Positions 8,607 to 15,868 of a DNA stretch of 43,517 nt are shown here, piece by piece (position 1 is the stretch's first letter; the number at the start of each line of letters is the position of its first letter). The notes below the pieces were generated by a model, which saw nothing but the letters and a program-made list of their open reading frames with translations, made no database searches and had not been told where the DNA came from. The DNA lies in contig JADFZO010000017.1 in the NCBI GenBank assembly GCA_015232465.1, positions 1 through 43,517 of the forward strand. The letters run 5' to 3'. The DNA is from Desulfamplus sp. (lineage in GTDB: Bacteria; Desulfobacterota; Desulfobacteria; Desulfobacterales; Desulfobacteraceae). Both the position numbers and the translations under genes were made by a program.

Positions 8607-9797
8607 CTATTTTGGCTGATTTGAAAGGTATTTTTGATAACCATATCTTGATATGATGATCTGCTGCATCTGGTTGCTACCCTCAATTATCTCCATTATC
8701 TTTGCATCTCTAAAGTGCCTCTCAACAGGATAGCTATCAGAGCAACCGTTTGCACCATGTATCTGGACAGCATCGCTTGCAACTTTAAGTGCTGTGCGTG
8801 ATGCAAAATATTTTGCCATTGAGGTCTCCATTATAACTGAAGGGTCTTTGCTCTGCCTTAAAAATGCAGCATTATAGCAGAGCATTCTTGCAGCTTGAGT
8901 CTGGGTAATCATATCAGCCACAAGCTCTTGAATTAACTGATGCTCTTTTAAGCTCACCCCAAACTGTTTTCTTTGCGTGCTATATGAAAGTGATGCCTCA
9001 AGAGAGCCTTGAGCAATTCCAACACAGCCCCATGCAATGCAGTACCTGCCCTGATCCAACGCTGTGCCAGCAACATGGGAAAATCCAAAGCCAATCTTGC
9101 CAACCATATTTGAGGCTGGAATTTGGCAATTTTCCATGTTAAGTGTTGCAAGCATTGCAGATCGAAACCCTAACATGCCGGTTATTGGCTCAGTAGAGAA
9201 GCCATCTTGTTCACGCTCAACAAGAAATGCAGTTGCCTTTCCATCAACTTGAGCTAAGATCAAAAAAAGATTTGCAACCTGACCAAACGAGATCCACCGT
9301 TTTTGACCATTGAGGATATAGTTATCACCATCTTTTATAGCTGTTGTCTGTGCATTTTTTGCATCACTTCCAACCTTTGCCTCAGTAAGTCCAAATCCAC
9401 CAATAACCTTGCCAGTTGCAAGAAGAGGGAGCCACTTATCACGCTGCTCTTTAGTTCCCCATTTTATGAGCGTCTGAATAACCATGCTGTGAACAGTGAG
9501 CAGTGATACAAGCGAGCCACTTGCTTTTCCAATCTCTTCACACAAAATACCCCATGTGAGCGGATCCATCTCCTGCGTCTGATTTGCTGCTTGATTGGAG
9601 ATATCATCTTGTTTGGTCAAATATGTTGATGGAACAAGTGCTCCAAGATAACCTTCATCAGCCATAATCTTTACAAGCTCAATTGGAGTTGTTTGGTTGC
9701 GATCATACTCAGCAGCATTTGGTGCAACATACCTATCAACAAACTGACGAAATTTTATCTGTGCATCTCTCTGTTCTGGTGTTAATTCAAAATTCAT
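8607..9797 (-). CDS. Acyl-CoA dehydrogenase family protein (FkbI-like by context)
   Basis: Flavin-dependent acyl-CoA dehydrogenase fold of 396 residues. Visible family signatures are GGFGLTEAKVGSDA (FAD/substrate loop), KRWISFG, a C-terminal VQIHGANGCSDSYPVERHFRDAK segment, and IIEGSNQMQ, whose Glu matches the usual catalytic base. I place the start at the ATG at 9797 because AGGAG precedes it at good distance; an extension of the frame upstream has no such site. Directly upstream come a discrete acyl carrier protein and a 3-hydroxyacyl-CoA dehydrogenase, all on the minus strand. That set matches FkbI-FkbJ-FkbK, where the dehydrogenase oxidises a carrier-bound three-carbon unit. Family certain, pathway inferred. 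Confidence 0.88.
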   Translation of the reverse strand: MNFELTPEQRDAQIKFRQFVDRYVAPNAAEYDRNQTTPIELVKIMADEGYLGALVPSTYLTKQDDISNQAANQTQEMDPLTWGILCEEIGKASGSLVSLLTVHSMVIQTLIKWGTKEQRDKWLPLLATGKVIGGFGLTEAKVGSDAKNAQTTAIKDGDNYILNGQKRWISFGQVANLFLILAQVDGKATAFLVEREQDGFSTEPITGMLGFRSAMLATLNMENCQIPASNMVGKIGFGFSHVAGTALDQGRYCIAWGCVGIAQGSLEASLSYSTQRKQFGVSLKEHQLIQELVADMITQTQAARMLCYNAAFLRQSKDPSVIMETSMAKYFASRTALKVASDAVQIHGANGCSDSYPVERHFRDAKIMEIIEGSNQMQQIIISRYGYQKYLSNQPK

Positions 9798-9828
9798 GGG
9801 GTAATCTCCTAAACGATTTTTTGTTTTT

Positions 9829-10083
9829 TCAAGCAGCTGGAGCAGCAAGTTTTCGCTGAATAAATCCTAAAATTGCGTCAATAGATTTAAAATTTTCATA
9901 ATCAAGGTCTTCATTTTCCACCTTAAATCCAAACTCTTTTTCCACAAATAGAACAAGCTGCATTGCAAATAGAGAGTTTACCCGTCCAGAGGCAAAGAGA
10001 TCAAGATCATTTGTAATTTCGCTGATGTTGACATATTGTCCCACAAACTTGGTCAATTTTGGCATTATATCTTCTGTGTTCAT
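9829..10083 (-). CDS. Discrete acyl carrier protein (FkbJ-like by context)
   Basis: Acyl or peptidyl carrier protein of 84 residues, ending AAPAA. The phosphopantetheine attachment Ser is Ser37 within GRVNSLFAMQLV. The usual residue before it is Asp (DSL), and here it is Asn. The following helix LVLFVEKEFGFKVENEDL is typical. It does not look like the fatty-acid-synthase ACP, which normally sits with fabD, fabG or fabF and has DSLD. It lies 31 nt upstream of the acyl-CoA dehydrogenase start and about 54 nt downstream of the hydroxyacyl-CoA dehydrogenase, so the three are probably one operon. It would carry the substrate of both dehydrogenases. Confidence 0.85.
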   Translation of the reverse strand: MNTEDIMPKLTKFVGQYVNISEITNDLDLFASGRVNSLFAMQLVLFVEKEFGFKVENEDLDYENFKSIDAILGFIQRKLAAPAA

Positions 10084-10137
10084 TGTTTTTAGGTCTCTTT
10101 AATTTTAATAAATATAGAAAGTTGTTTTAAATTTAAT

Positions 10138-10992
10138 TTAATATGAATAAAAACCTTTTCCGCTTTTGCGTCCTAACAGCCCAGCATCAACCATCTTTTT
10201 TAACAATCCACATGGGCGATATTTGCTGTCATTAAAGCTCTCGTGCAGAACCTCAATTGAGTATAAAATAGTGTCAAGCCCAATAAGATCAGCAGTCTCA
10301 AGAGGTCCCATCTTATGCCCAAAACACTTTTTAAATATATCATCAACATCTTTAGCAGTTGCAACCTGCTCTTGAAGAAGAAATATCGCCTCATTGATTG
10401 TGAGCATCAAAACACGATTAGAGACAAATCCAGGTGAGTCATTAACAATTACCCAATCTTTGCCCATAGCTTTAAGAAGATCAGTTGTGATGTTAATTGT
10501 CTCCTCTGATGTGTGCCACCCCTTTATAACCTCAACAGTTGGCTTCATTGGAACAGGATTCATAAAGTGGATACCAATAACCTTGTCAGCACGATTTGTC
10601 AGTGCACCTACACGGGTGATTGAGTAGCATGATGTATCAACCGCAAACACAGCATCTTTAGGGCAGATTTTATCTAAGCGTGGATAGACTTCGCTCTTTA
10701 CAGCCCACTTTTCAACAACATTTTCAACAACATAATAGACATCTTTTAGCTGCTCGTAATCTGTAGTAAATAGAATCCTATCCAAAATCGTATCAGGGTT
10801 GTCAACCAGACTCTTATCTTTTTTCATAAAACCTTGAAAACGGACGTTATTATAAATCTCTTTTTTTGCCCGCTCAAGTGCTGCTGCTGCAACATCAATC
10901 AACACAACCTTAAAGCTGCTCTGTGCAAGATTTTGTGCAACGCCGCTTCCCATTACACCAGCACCAATGACTCCTACTATATTTTCAGCCAT
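10138..10992 (-). CDS. 3-hydroxyacyl-CoA dehydrogenase family protein (FkbK-like by context)
   Basis: NAD-dependent dehydrogenase of 284 residues. The Rossmann motif GAGVMG is at residues 10-15. The catalytic His142 sits in GIHFMNPVPMKPTVEV, and a second half has SPGFVSNRVLMLTINEA and the C-terminal LGRKSGKGFYSY, all diagnostic of the 3-hydroxyacyl-CoA dehydrogenase family. I prefer the ATG at 10992 because GGGAG lies 8 nt upstream; the in-frame ATG at 11007 would overlap that site. Next to a discrete carrier protein and an acyl-CoA dehydrogenase it resembles FkbK/ZmaG, which oxidise glyceryl-ACP on the way to hydroxymalonyl-ACP. It could instead be an ordinary 3-hydroxybutyryl-CoA dehydrogenase. 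Confidence 0.85.
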   Translation of the reverse strand: MAENIVGVIGAGVMGSGVAQNLAQSSFKVVLIDVAAAALERAKKEIYNNVRFQGFMKKDKSLVDNPDTILDRILFTTDYEQLKDVYYVVENVVEKWAVKSEVYPRLDKICPKDAVFAVDTSCYSITRVGALTNRADKVIGIHFMNPVPMKPTVEVIKGWHTSEETINITTDLLKAMGKDWVIVNDSPGFVSNRVLMLTINEAIFLLQEQVATAKDVDDIFKKCFGHKMGPLETADLIGLDTILYSIEVLHESFNDSKYRPCGLLKKMVDAGLLGRKSGKGFYSY

Positions 10993-11294
10993 AAGAACTA
11001 CTCCCATATTATTTTTTTACATAAATTATAATAATCCCCAAAATCTAAATGCTTTATCGCAATTAATCGTCAAATTAACTCATATTGAGGTTGCTTTAGA
11101 AAAAAGGCTCGTAAAGAAAATTTACGATATATTAAGAGTGAAATTTGGTGGGATTAAATACTTGCGGATTTTAAAGCTCTTTTTGTATCAAGATAGATTT
11201 GACAAATCTTATAAATACTGTGCCAAATCTATCTTAAATATTTGTTATAAATATCTATATAATTAACTTAAAAATCAAGATATTATATTGTGGT
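10993..11294. other. Intergenic stretch with a 12-bp inverted repeat
   Basis: About 300 nt separating the hydroxyacyl-CoA dehydrogenase from the DUF697 gene, both on the minus strand. The one clear structure is a perfect 12-bp inverted repeat, AAGATAGATTTG at 11190-11201 and CAAATCTATCTT at 11224-11235, with a 22-nt spacer. It may end transcription of the DUF697 gene or serve as an operator for the dehydrogenase operon. I see no convincing gene here. Confidence 0.5.
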
Positions 11295-12023
11295 TTAGCC
11301 CACTTTTGCCTCTGATTTAGCAAACTCTTTTCCCTTCTCAAACTGCTCTTGAAAATACCCCTTTACCTTATCAGGATCAAATGTTAGGAATGTTCCGCCT
11401 GACTCAAAGTGCTGAATAAAGACCTGTCCAACAGCATAAGTTGCAGCACCAGCAATAACTGGCATTGAAACTGCCCCCATGATTGGTCCAATAACTGGTA
11501 TTGTTTTGGCAAGAGAGCTTATCCATGGTCCAGTTGCAACTGGCACGAAACCGCCAGTAAGGGTAGTTATGGCGGTTTTACCAATATCTTTGCTAAATTT
11601 TATATCATAAAGTTTAGCAAGTGCCCTTACTGTATCCATCTGAATACCAGTTAAGGCAACAATATCAACTATTGGAAATGGAATAAGACCAGCACCAACA
11701 GATGCTATCATTCTGTTTTTAACGATATGATTTGCCTCTGCTACCTTCTCTTTAGGGGTCATTGGGGTTTCTGTCTTCTCTGTGCTCTCTTTTTGTTCAT
11801 TTTTCATCTCTGTTTTGGTCTCCTTTATTTGATTTGTTGTTGAACTCTGTTGAGTTGAGCCACTTGGACTCTGTTGAGCCGCACCGCTCGCACTCGCTTG
11901 AGTTGTGGTTGCTGAATTTTGTTGATTTATGGTCGTTGATGTTGGATTGGTAGTTGGATTATCTTTTTTAACCTTATCATCTTTAGGCTTTTCCATTTTT
12001 TCGCTCTTTTCCTCTTTCACCAT
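11295..12023 (-). CDS. DUF697 (YcjF-type) family protein with low-complexity N terminus
   Basis: Protein of 242 residues. The first 90 or so are charged and then Ser/Thr/Gln-rich and clearly disordered. From about residue 90 the DUF697 domain appears: KEKVAEANHIVKNRMIASV, GLIPFPIVDIVALTGIQMD, and later GPIMGAVSMPVIAGAATYAVG, giving amphipathic or membrane-inserted helices. The last part is charged (FEKGKEFAKSE). DUF697 proteins are often found beside or fused to small GTPases and are thought to act at membranes; no GTPase gene is visible here. AAGGAG lies 4 nt before the ATG at 12023. Function unknown. Confidence 0.78.
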   Translation of the reverse strand: MVKEEKSEKMEKPKDDKVKKDNPTTNPTSTTINQQNSATTTQASASGAAQQSPSGSTQQSSTTNQIKETKTEMKNEQKESTEKTETPMTPKEKVAEANHIVKNRMIASVGAGLIPFPIVDIVALTGIQMDTVRALAKLYDIKFSKDIGKTAITTLTGGFVPVATGPWISSLAKTIPVIGPIMGAVSMPVIAGAATYAVGQVFIQHFESGGTFLTFDPDKVKGYFQEQFEKGKEFAKSEAKVG

Positions 12024-12430
12024 AACGCTCCTTGTTGCTTTATGTATTTATATTGACTCTTTTATTTTCTTTGTTGATGCTTTTATTTTGCTTTTTTAAA
12101 AGCAAAATAAATTGTATTAGATATAATTATTTATGGTAGATAGTTATTTAAAATCTAATTAAAAACTTTTATCTTTTAAATAAATTCTTGTCAATGAGTT
12201 TAATATCATTATATTAATTCAAAATAATATCTATGAAATACTTAACCATGATTAATAGTTAAAAAAACTTAAGCATAAAAATTTGGCTATTTTTTTGAAA
12301 ACTATCAAATCTACATATTGACAAGAGTATCTGACTAAGATATTGTGAAAAATTATTAATTCTAAAAGATAAGACGGCAAGCTTACTTAATAGAATATCA
12401 ATTTATTTTTTTAACAGGAGGTAGTTTTAA
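12024..12430. other. Divergent regulatory region between the DUF697 gene and dsrC
   Basis: 407 nt without a gene, very AT-rich. It holds the dsrC promoter (12318-12346) and, nearer the DUF697 gene, a perfect 12-bp palindromic arm pair TTATTTTGCTTT / AAAGCAAAATAA at 12083-12094 and 12099-12110 with a 4-nt loop. No other clear structure was found. Confidence 0.55.
12318..12346 (+). promoter_or_regulatory. Sigma-70-type promoter of dsrC
   Basis: TTGACA at 12318-12323 and TATTGT at 12341-12346 with a 17-bp spacer, about 85 nt before the dsrC ATG. The leader ends in a strong ribosome site, AGGAGGT, 8 nt before the ATG. The match to consensus and the strong ribosome site fit an abundantly made protein such as DsrC. 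Confidence 0.65.
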
Positions 12431-12748
12431 ATGGCGAGCATAGAGATAAATGGAACCACTTTTGAAGTTGATGAGGATGGTTTTCTTCTTGATTACAAAA
12501 CATTCACTAATGATTGGGTTGAGTATGTAAGACAGCAAGAGGGAATTGAAGAGCTTACAGACGAGCATTGGTCAGTAGTTAATGTTCTTCAAGACTACTA
12601 TGAGAAAAATGGTATTGCTCCAATGGTAAGAGTTCTTTCTAAACTTACTAAGTTTAAACTAAAACACATCTATGAGCTGTTCCCATCAGGACCTGGAAAA
12701 GGAGCCTGTAAAATGGCTGGTCTTCCAAAACCAACTGGTTGTGTGTGA
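12431..12748 (+). CDS. dsrC: DsrC, sulfur-carrier partner of dissimilatory sulfite reductase
   Basis: Cytoplasmic sulfur-carrier protein of 105 residues. DsrC receives sulfite-derived sulfur from DsrAB as a trisulfide between two C-terminal cysteines, later reduced at the membrane by DsrMKJOP. Both are present: Cys93 in GACKMAG and the penultimate Cys104 in PTGCV, ten residues apart. Many DsrC/TusE homologues keep only the last cysteine, so this is a bona fide DsrC rather than a TusE. The family core WVEYVRQQEG and LQDYYEKNGIAPMVR is intact. It is monocistronic by its own promoter and a strong terminator just downstream. Its location away from dsrAB is usual in sulfate reducers. Confidence 0.96.
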   Translation: MASIEINGTTFEVDEDGFLLDYKTFTNDWVEYVRQQEGIEELTDEHWSVVNVLQDYYEKNGIAPMVRVLSKLTKFKLKHIYELFPSGPGKGACKMAGLPKPTGCV

Positions 12749-12790
12749 TCAATTAAACTGTCTAATATAGCTATTGATAGTATCTTAAAT

Positions 12791-12831
12791 AAAAAGCCCT
12801 GCATTGTTTTGAAATATGCAGGGCTTTTTTT
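12791..12831 (+). terminator. Rho-independent terminator of dsrC
   Basis: AAAAAGCCCTGCAT (12791-12804) pairs with ATGCAGGGCTTTTT (12816-12829) around an 11-nt loop and runs into a T tract. It lies about 40 nt past the dsrC stop. It should separate dsrC from the following gene, though some read-through is possible. Confidence 0.9.
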
Positions 12832-12856
12832 ATAACAATTTTAAGAGATTAACTTT

Positions 12857-13315
12857 ATGAGCAAAATTGATGATATAGACAAAAAGATAATCAACAGAAT
12901 CCAAACCTTGTTTCCGATTGCTCCTGAACCATATAAGTTAATAGCCAAAGAGCTTGGGCTATTAGAAGATGAGTTAATATCAAGGATAAAAAGGTTAAAA
13001 GATGAGGGGGTTATTAGACGAATTGGGGGTAACTTTGGACCATACAAACTTGGTTTTTTTAGCACACTTTGTACTGCCTCTGTCCCTGATGATGCTTTAG
13101 AACTCTTTACAAAGGTTGTTAATGGCTATTCAGGGGTAACTCACAACTACATGAGAAACCATAGGTATAATGTATGGTTTACCTTTATAGCAGAATCTAT
13201 GGAGATTATCGAAAACAACCTTAAAGAGATATCTGAAAAGACAGGTGTTTATGATATTTTAAATCTTCCAGCTACAGATGTCTTTAAAATCAGTGCTAAC
13301 TTCAAAGTTGTTTAA
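12857..13315 (+). CDS. ahbA: AhbA-like sirohaem decarboxylase subunit (Lrp/AsnC fold)
   Basis: Protein of 152 residues built like an Lrp/AsnC regulator: a winged helix (about 1-60, DDIDKKIINRIQ and LKDEGVIRRIGGNFG) followed by an alpha/beta domain. The GVTHNYMRNHRYNVWFTF segment is typical of AhbA/NirD-type decarboxylases rather than true Lrp regulators. AhbA and AhbB form the sirohaem decarboxylase of the alternative haem pathway used by sulfate reducers, turning sirohaem into didecarboxysirohaem. The THNY...R pattern favours AhbA; AhbB usually shows a CYER-type motif. No ahbB is adjacent. The ribosome site is weak (AAGAG). It follows the dsrC terminator, fitting a sirohaem-rich sulfite-reducing cell. 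Subunit assignment is less sure than family. Confidence 0.75.
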   Translation: MSKIDDIDKKIINRIQTLFPIAPEPYKLIAKELGLLEDELISRIKRLKDEGVIRRIGGNFGPYKLGFFSTLCTASVPDDALELFTKVVNGYSGVTHNYMRNHRYNVWFTFIAESMEIIENNLKEISEKTGVYDILNLPATDVFKISANFKVV

Positions 13316-13343
13316 CCCCCCTTACTCTCTCACTTTTTAGCCA

Positions 13344-14027
13344 CTAATCAGATCTCTTTTGCGTTGATTTTAAGTTATCCTCATGCCTGACAATCTTTCC
13401 ACTTACAAGGTGTATAACCTCTTCTGCAATATTGGTGGCGTGATCTCCAATTCTCTCTAAGTGCCGAGCAATTAGGTAACGATTTACAATCTGTCCTGCA
13501 TATTCAGGGGCATTTAAAATTGCCGCTTTCATAGCATCATAAGCCTCATCTCTGATTGTATTTACCAACTTATCTGTTGTCTGAACAGACTCAGCAAGGT
13601 CTGAATCCATACTAACTAAAGCATCAAGGCTCTTTTTGAGCATTAACCCTGCAAGCTCTGCCATTCGGGTATAGTCAAAATCATATTTACCCATATTTTT
13701 GCCTGAAATCGTTTTAACTCTTCTTGCTATGTTGACCGCCTCATCTCCAATCCGTTCAAGATCGTTGTTTATCTTTATTACAGCTATAATAAATCTTAAA
13801 TCAACTGCAACTGGCTGATAGAGAGCTAAAATCTTAAGGCACTCCTCTTCAATATCAATCTCAAGCTCATCAATCTCTACATCAGAGTCTATAATAGATT
13901 GAGCAATCTTTATATCGACATTTTTTACAGCATCAATAGCTCTTCTAAAACGGTGCTCTGCCATAGAACCAAGTGATAAAATTGATTTTTTTATCTTATT
14001 CATCTCTTTATAGAAATTTGCGATCAT
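13344..14027 (-). CDS. phoU: Phosphate signalling protein PhoU
   Basis: PhoU of 227 residues, the normal size, with two three-helix PhoU domains. Each carries the family's metal-binding acidic signature: IAVIKINNDLERIGDEAVNIA in the first half and IARHLERIGDHATNIAEEV in the second. PhoU represses the Pho response when phosphate is plentiful by linking the Pst transporter to the PhoR kinase, and loss of it often causes polyphosphate accumulation. No pst or phoRB genes lie in the window. It is the last gene of the sixA-ppk-ppx-CHAD-phoU operon and overlaps the CHAD gene by 4 nt (ATGA). The placement suggests feedback between phosphate signalling and polyphosphate. Confidence 0.95.
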   Translation of the reverse strand: MIANFYKEMNKIKKSILSLGSMAEHRFRRAIDAVKNVDIKIAQSIIDSDVEIDELEIDIEEECLKILALYQPVAVDLRFIIAVIKINNDLERIGDEAVNIARRVKTISGKNMGKYDFDYTRMAELAGLMLKKSLDALVSMDSDLAESVQTTDKLVNTIRDEAYDAMKAAILNAPEYAGQIVNRYLIARHLERIGDHATNIAEEVIHLVSGKIVRHEDNLKSTQKRSD

Positions 14028-14917
14028 TTTCGCATCATCTCCTTTAAATTAAGTTTTTTAAATCTTTCTAAGAAAAGATCGTTAAAGTGCTGCTTTCTCA
14101 CACTAAAAGATTGCAGCATATCGTTATATGACGACTCACAAAATAGGGGTCTTAGGCTTTGATAGGATAAAACCCTGTTTAAAAGATTAATAGCCTCGTC
14201 TGTATCGTGCCAATCCCCCAAAGGCTGATGGATACTCTTTAGGCTACTATTCAAAAGCTCAAATGAATTAGGCTCAAAAAGGCTTGATAATATCTCTAAG
14301 GTGTATCTGCTCTTTTTACACAGTATCCTTATATCGTGAAAATCCTCCTCTTTAAGTTCTGCTTGATTTTGCTTATCTGATAAAGTGTCAAATAGGGAGA
14401 TGATATAATCTTTTGAATATGTTATTAATCTATTTTCATAACAAGCCTCAGATCGAACAGATTTGGCAAGTGAGCCTAAAGCCTTTTCAACAGAAGCCCA
14501 ATTTTTCTTAAAAATGGTAAGATCAAATTTTTTGCACAACTTGATAAAATCTTTTTTGCCAGCCATCTCTTTTTGCTTTAACAGGTTGAAATATTCGCTA
14601 ATATTTACATTTAAACCAACCTCTGCAATATACTCTCGTGTCATTGTCTGAAGCACCTGAGAGTCTCGTATTGGTGCTGCCATCTTAAAGAGCGTTCGTA
14701 TTGGACTGTATGCTTTTTTCAAATCAAAATATGGGGTAACCCCCTTGATTAGTTCAAGAAAAGCCCTTGTTTTTTTAATTTCAACTCGCAGCTCATGGAT
14801 AGACTCCTCATCTACAATCTCTGCTGCACGCATAAAGTGTTTTGTAACAGCCACATCTCGCTCGTTGTAATAGTCTCTAAAAGACTTGATAATGCCCAAC
14901 TCTTCTTGAACAACCAT
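14024..14917 (-). CDS. CHAD domain protein (polyphosphate-binding)
   Basis: Helical protein of 297 residues, almost all one CHAD domain. The diagnostic basic and histidine motifs are present twice: ESIHELRVEIKKTRAFLEL near residue 40 and DFHDIRILCKKSRYTLEIL near residue 190. CHAD domains bind inorganic polyphosphate and target proteins to polyphosphate granules. Other CHAD proteins carry a CYTH phosphatase domain; this one does not. It sits 29 nt after ppx and overlaps phoU by 4 nt, so it is very likely a granule-associated member of the polyphosphate system. A direct enzymatic role is not expected. Confidence 0.9.
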   Translation of the reverse strand: MVVQEELGIIKSFRDYYNERDVAVTKHFMRAAEIVDEESIHELRVEIKKTRAFLELIKGVTPYFDLKKAYSPIRTLFKMAAPIRDSQVLQTMTREYIAEVGLNVNISEYFNLLKQKEMAGKKDFIKLCKKFDLTIFKKNWASVEKALGSLAKSVRSEACYENRLITYSKDYIISLFDTLSDKQNQAELKEEDFHDIRILCKKSRYTLEILSSLFEPNSFELLNSSLKSIHQPLGDWHDTDEAINLLNRVLSYQSLRPLFCESSYNDMLQSFSVRKQHFNDLFLERFKKLNLKEMMRK

Positions 14918-14946
14918 AAGTATCTCCGTAAATTTAATCAGTTTTT

Positions 14947-15840
14947 TTAAAAGTTCTGTTTTACGTTATGCTTTTCATAAAGTTCTCTTATAAGCCCGTC
15001 AGCTAAACCAATTTGAGGCACATGAATCTTTTTTATATCTGCCCACTTCATAATCTTTATAAATGTTGATGCTGCTGGAATTATTACATCAGCTCTATCA
15101 GTATGCAGATTTAAAATCCTGACTCGCTCATCAAATGAGAATGAGTTTAGATAGTTAAAAATCTTCTCCACCTTTTTAATAGAGAGATAAGTTTGATCTT
15201 TTTTGCCAGCAAATTTATATAACTTGTTGATATTCCCGCCAGTTCCAATAGCCTCTATGGGTCTGTCATGCTTTTTGACCTGCTCTTTTACCCACAACTT
15301 CATATCGCTCCAATTGGACTCTGTAACTTTATTTTGTATTATTCTGACTGCACCAATATTAAATGACTCAGATATAATGATTTTGCCTCTACAAAAAAAG
15401 GTCATCTCAGTACTGCCGCCTCCAACATCAATGTGCAGATACGATTTTCCAGTATCTGAAAGATGTTGCTCAATATGGTTAGAGCAGATAATCTCAGCCT
15501 CTTTGCGTCCATCTATAACCTGAAGCTCAATTCCTGATTTTTGTTTTATCTCATCAACAACCTCTTGACTATTTGAAGCCTCTCTCATTGCAGCAGTTGC
15601 ACACGCCATAAAATCAACTGGTTTATACGCCTCTATTATATATTTAAACCCAGCCATTGCAGTTACAAGTTTTTCTCTCTTCTCATCAGAGATAACGCCA
15701 TCTGTAAAGACATCTTCGCCCAACCTTATTGGAATTCTAAGCAAAGAGTCTTTTGAAAAAAATGGTGTACAGTTACTCAAAACTTGAGCTAAAAGTAATC
15801 TTACTGCGTTAGAGCCTATATCGATAGATGCAAATTTCAA
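14947..15840 (-). CDS. ppx: Ppx/GppA family exopolyphosphatase
   Basis: Phosphatase of the ASKHA fold, 297 residues, the short form without the C-terminal HD-type part of E. coli Ppx. The two phosphate-binding signatures are SIDIGSNAVRLLLA at the N terminus and DVGGGSTEMTF in the middle; AIGTGGNINKL follows. The family removes terminal phosphate from polyphosphate or the gamma-phosphate-like group of pppGpp, and family membership alone does not decide which. Being between ppk1 and a CHAD gene makes exopolyphosphatase the better reading. It follows ppk1 by 28 nt. Confidence 0.9.
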   Translation of the reverse strand: MKFASIDIGSNAVRLLLAQVLSNCTPFFSKDSLLRIPIRLGEDVFTDGVISDEKREKLVTAMAGFKYIIEAYKPVDFMACATAAMREASNSQEVVDEIKQKSGIELQVIDGRKEAEIICSNHIEQHLSDTGKSYLHIDVGGGSTEMTFFCRGKIIISESFNIGAVRIIQNKVTESNWSDMKLWVKEQVKKHDRPIEAIGTGGNINKLYKFAGKKDQTYLSIKKVEKIFNYLNSFSFDERVRILNLHTDRADVIIPAASTFIKIMKWADIKKIHVPQIGLADGLIRELYEKHNVKQNF

Positions 15841-15868
15841 TTTATCTTCTCCTTAAATATCTTTTTGA

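Noticed and set aside
10967-11266. Open frame of 99 codons on the plus strand in the gap before the DUF697 gene
   Set aside because: It begins inside the dehydrogenase gene, has no ribosome site, and its translation shows no motif or family pattern. The inverted repeat inside it fits non-coding DNA better.
12250-12275. TTAACCATGATTAA as an FNR/CRP-type operator upstream of dsrC
   Set aside because: It matches TTGATNNNNATCAA in too few positions, and AT-rich sequence makes chance matches likely.
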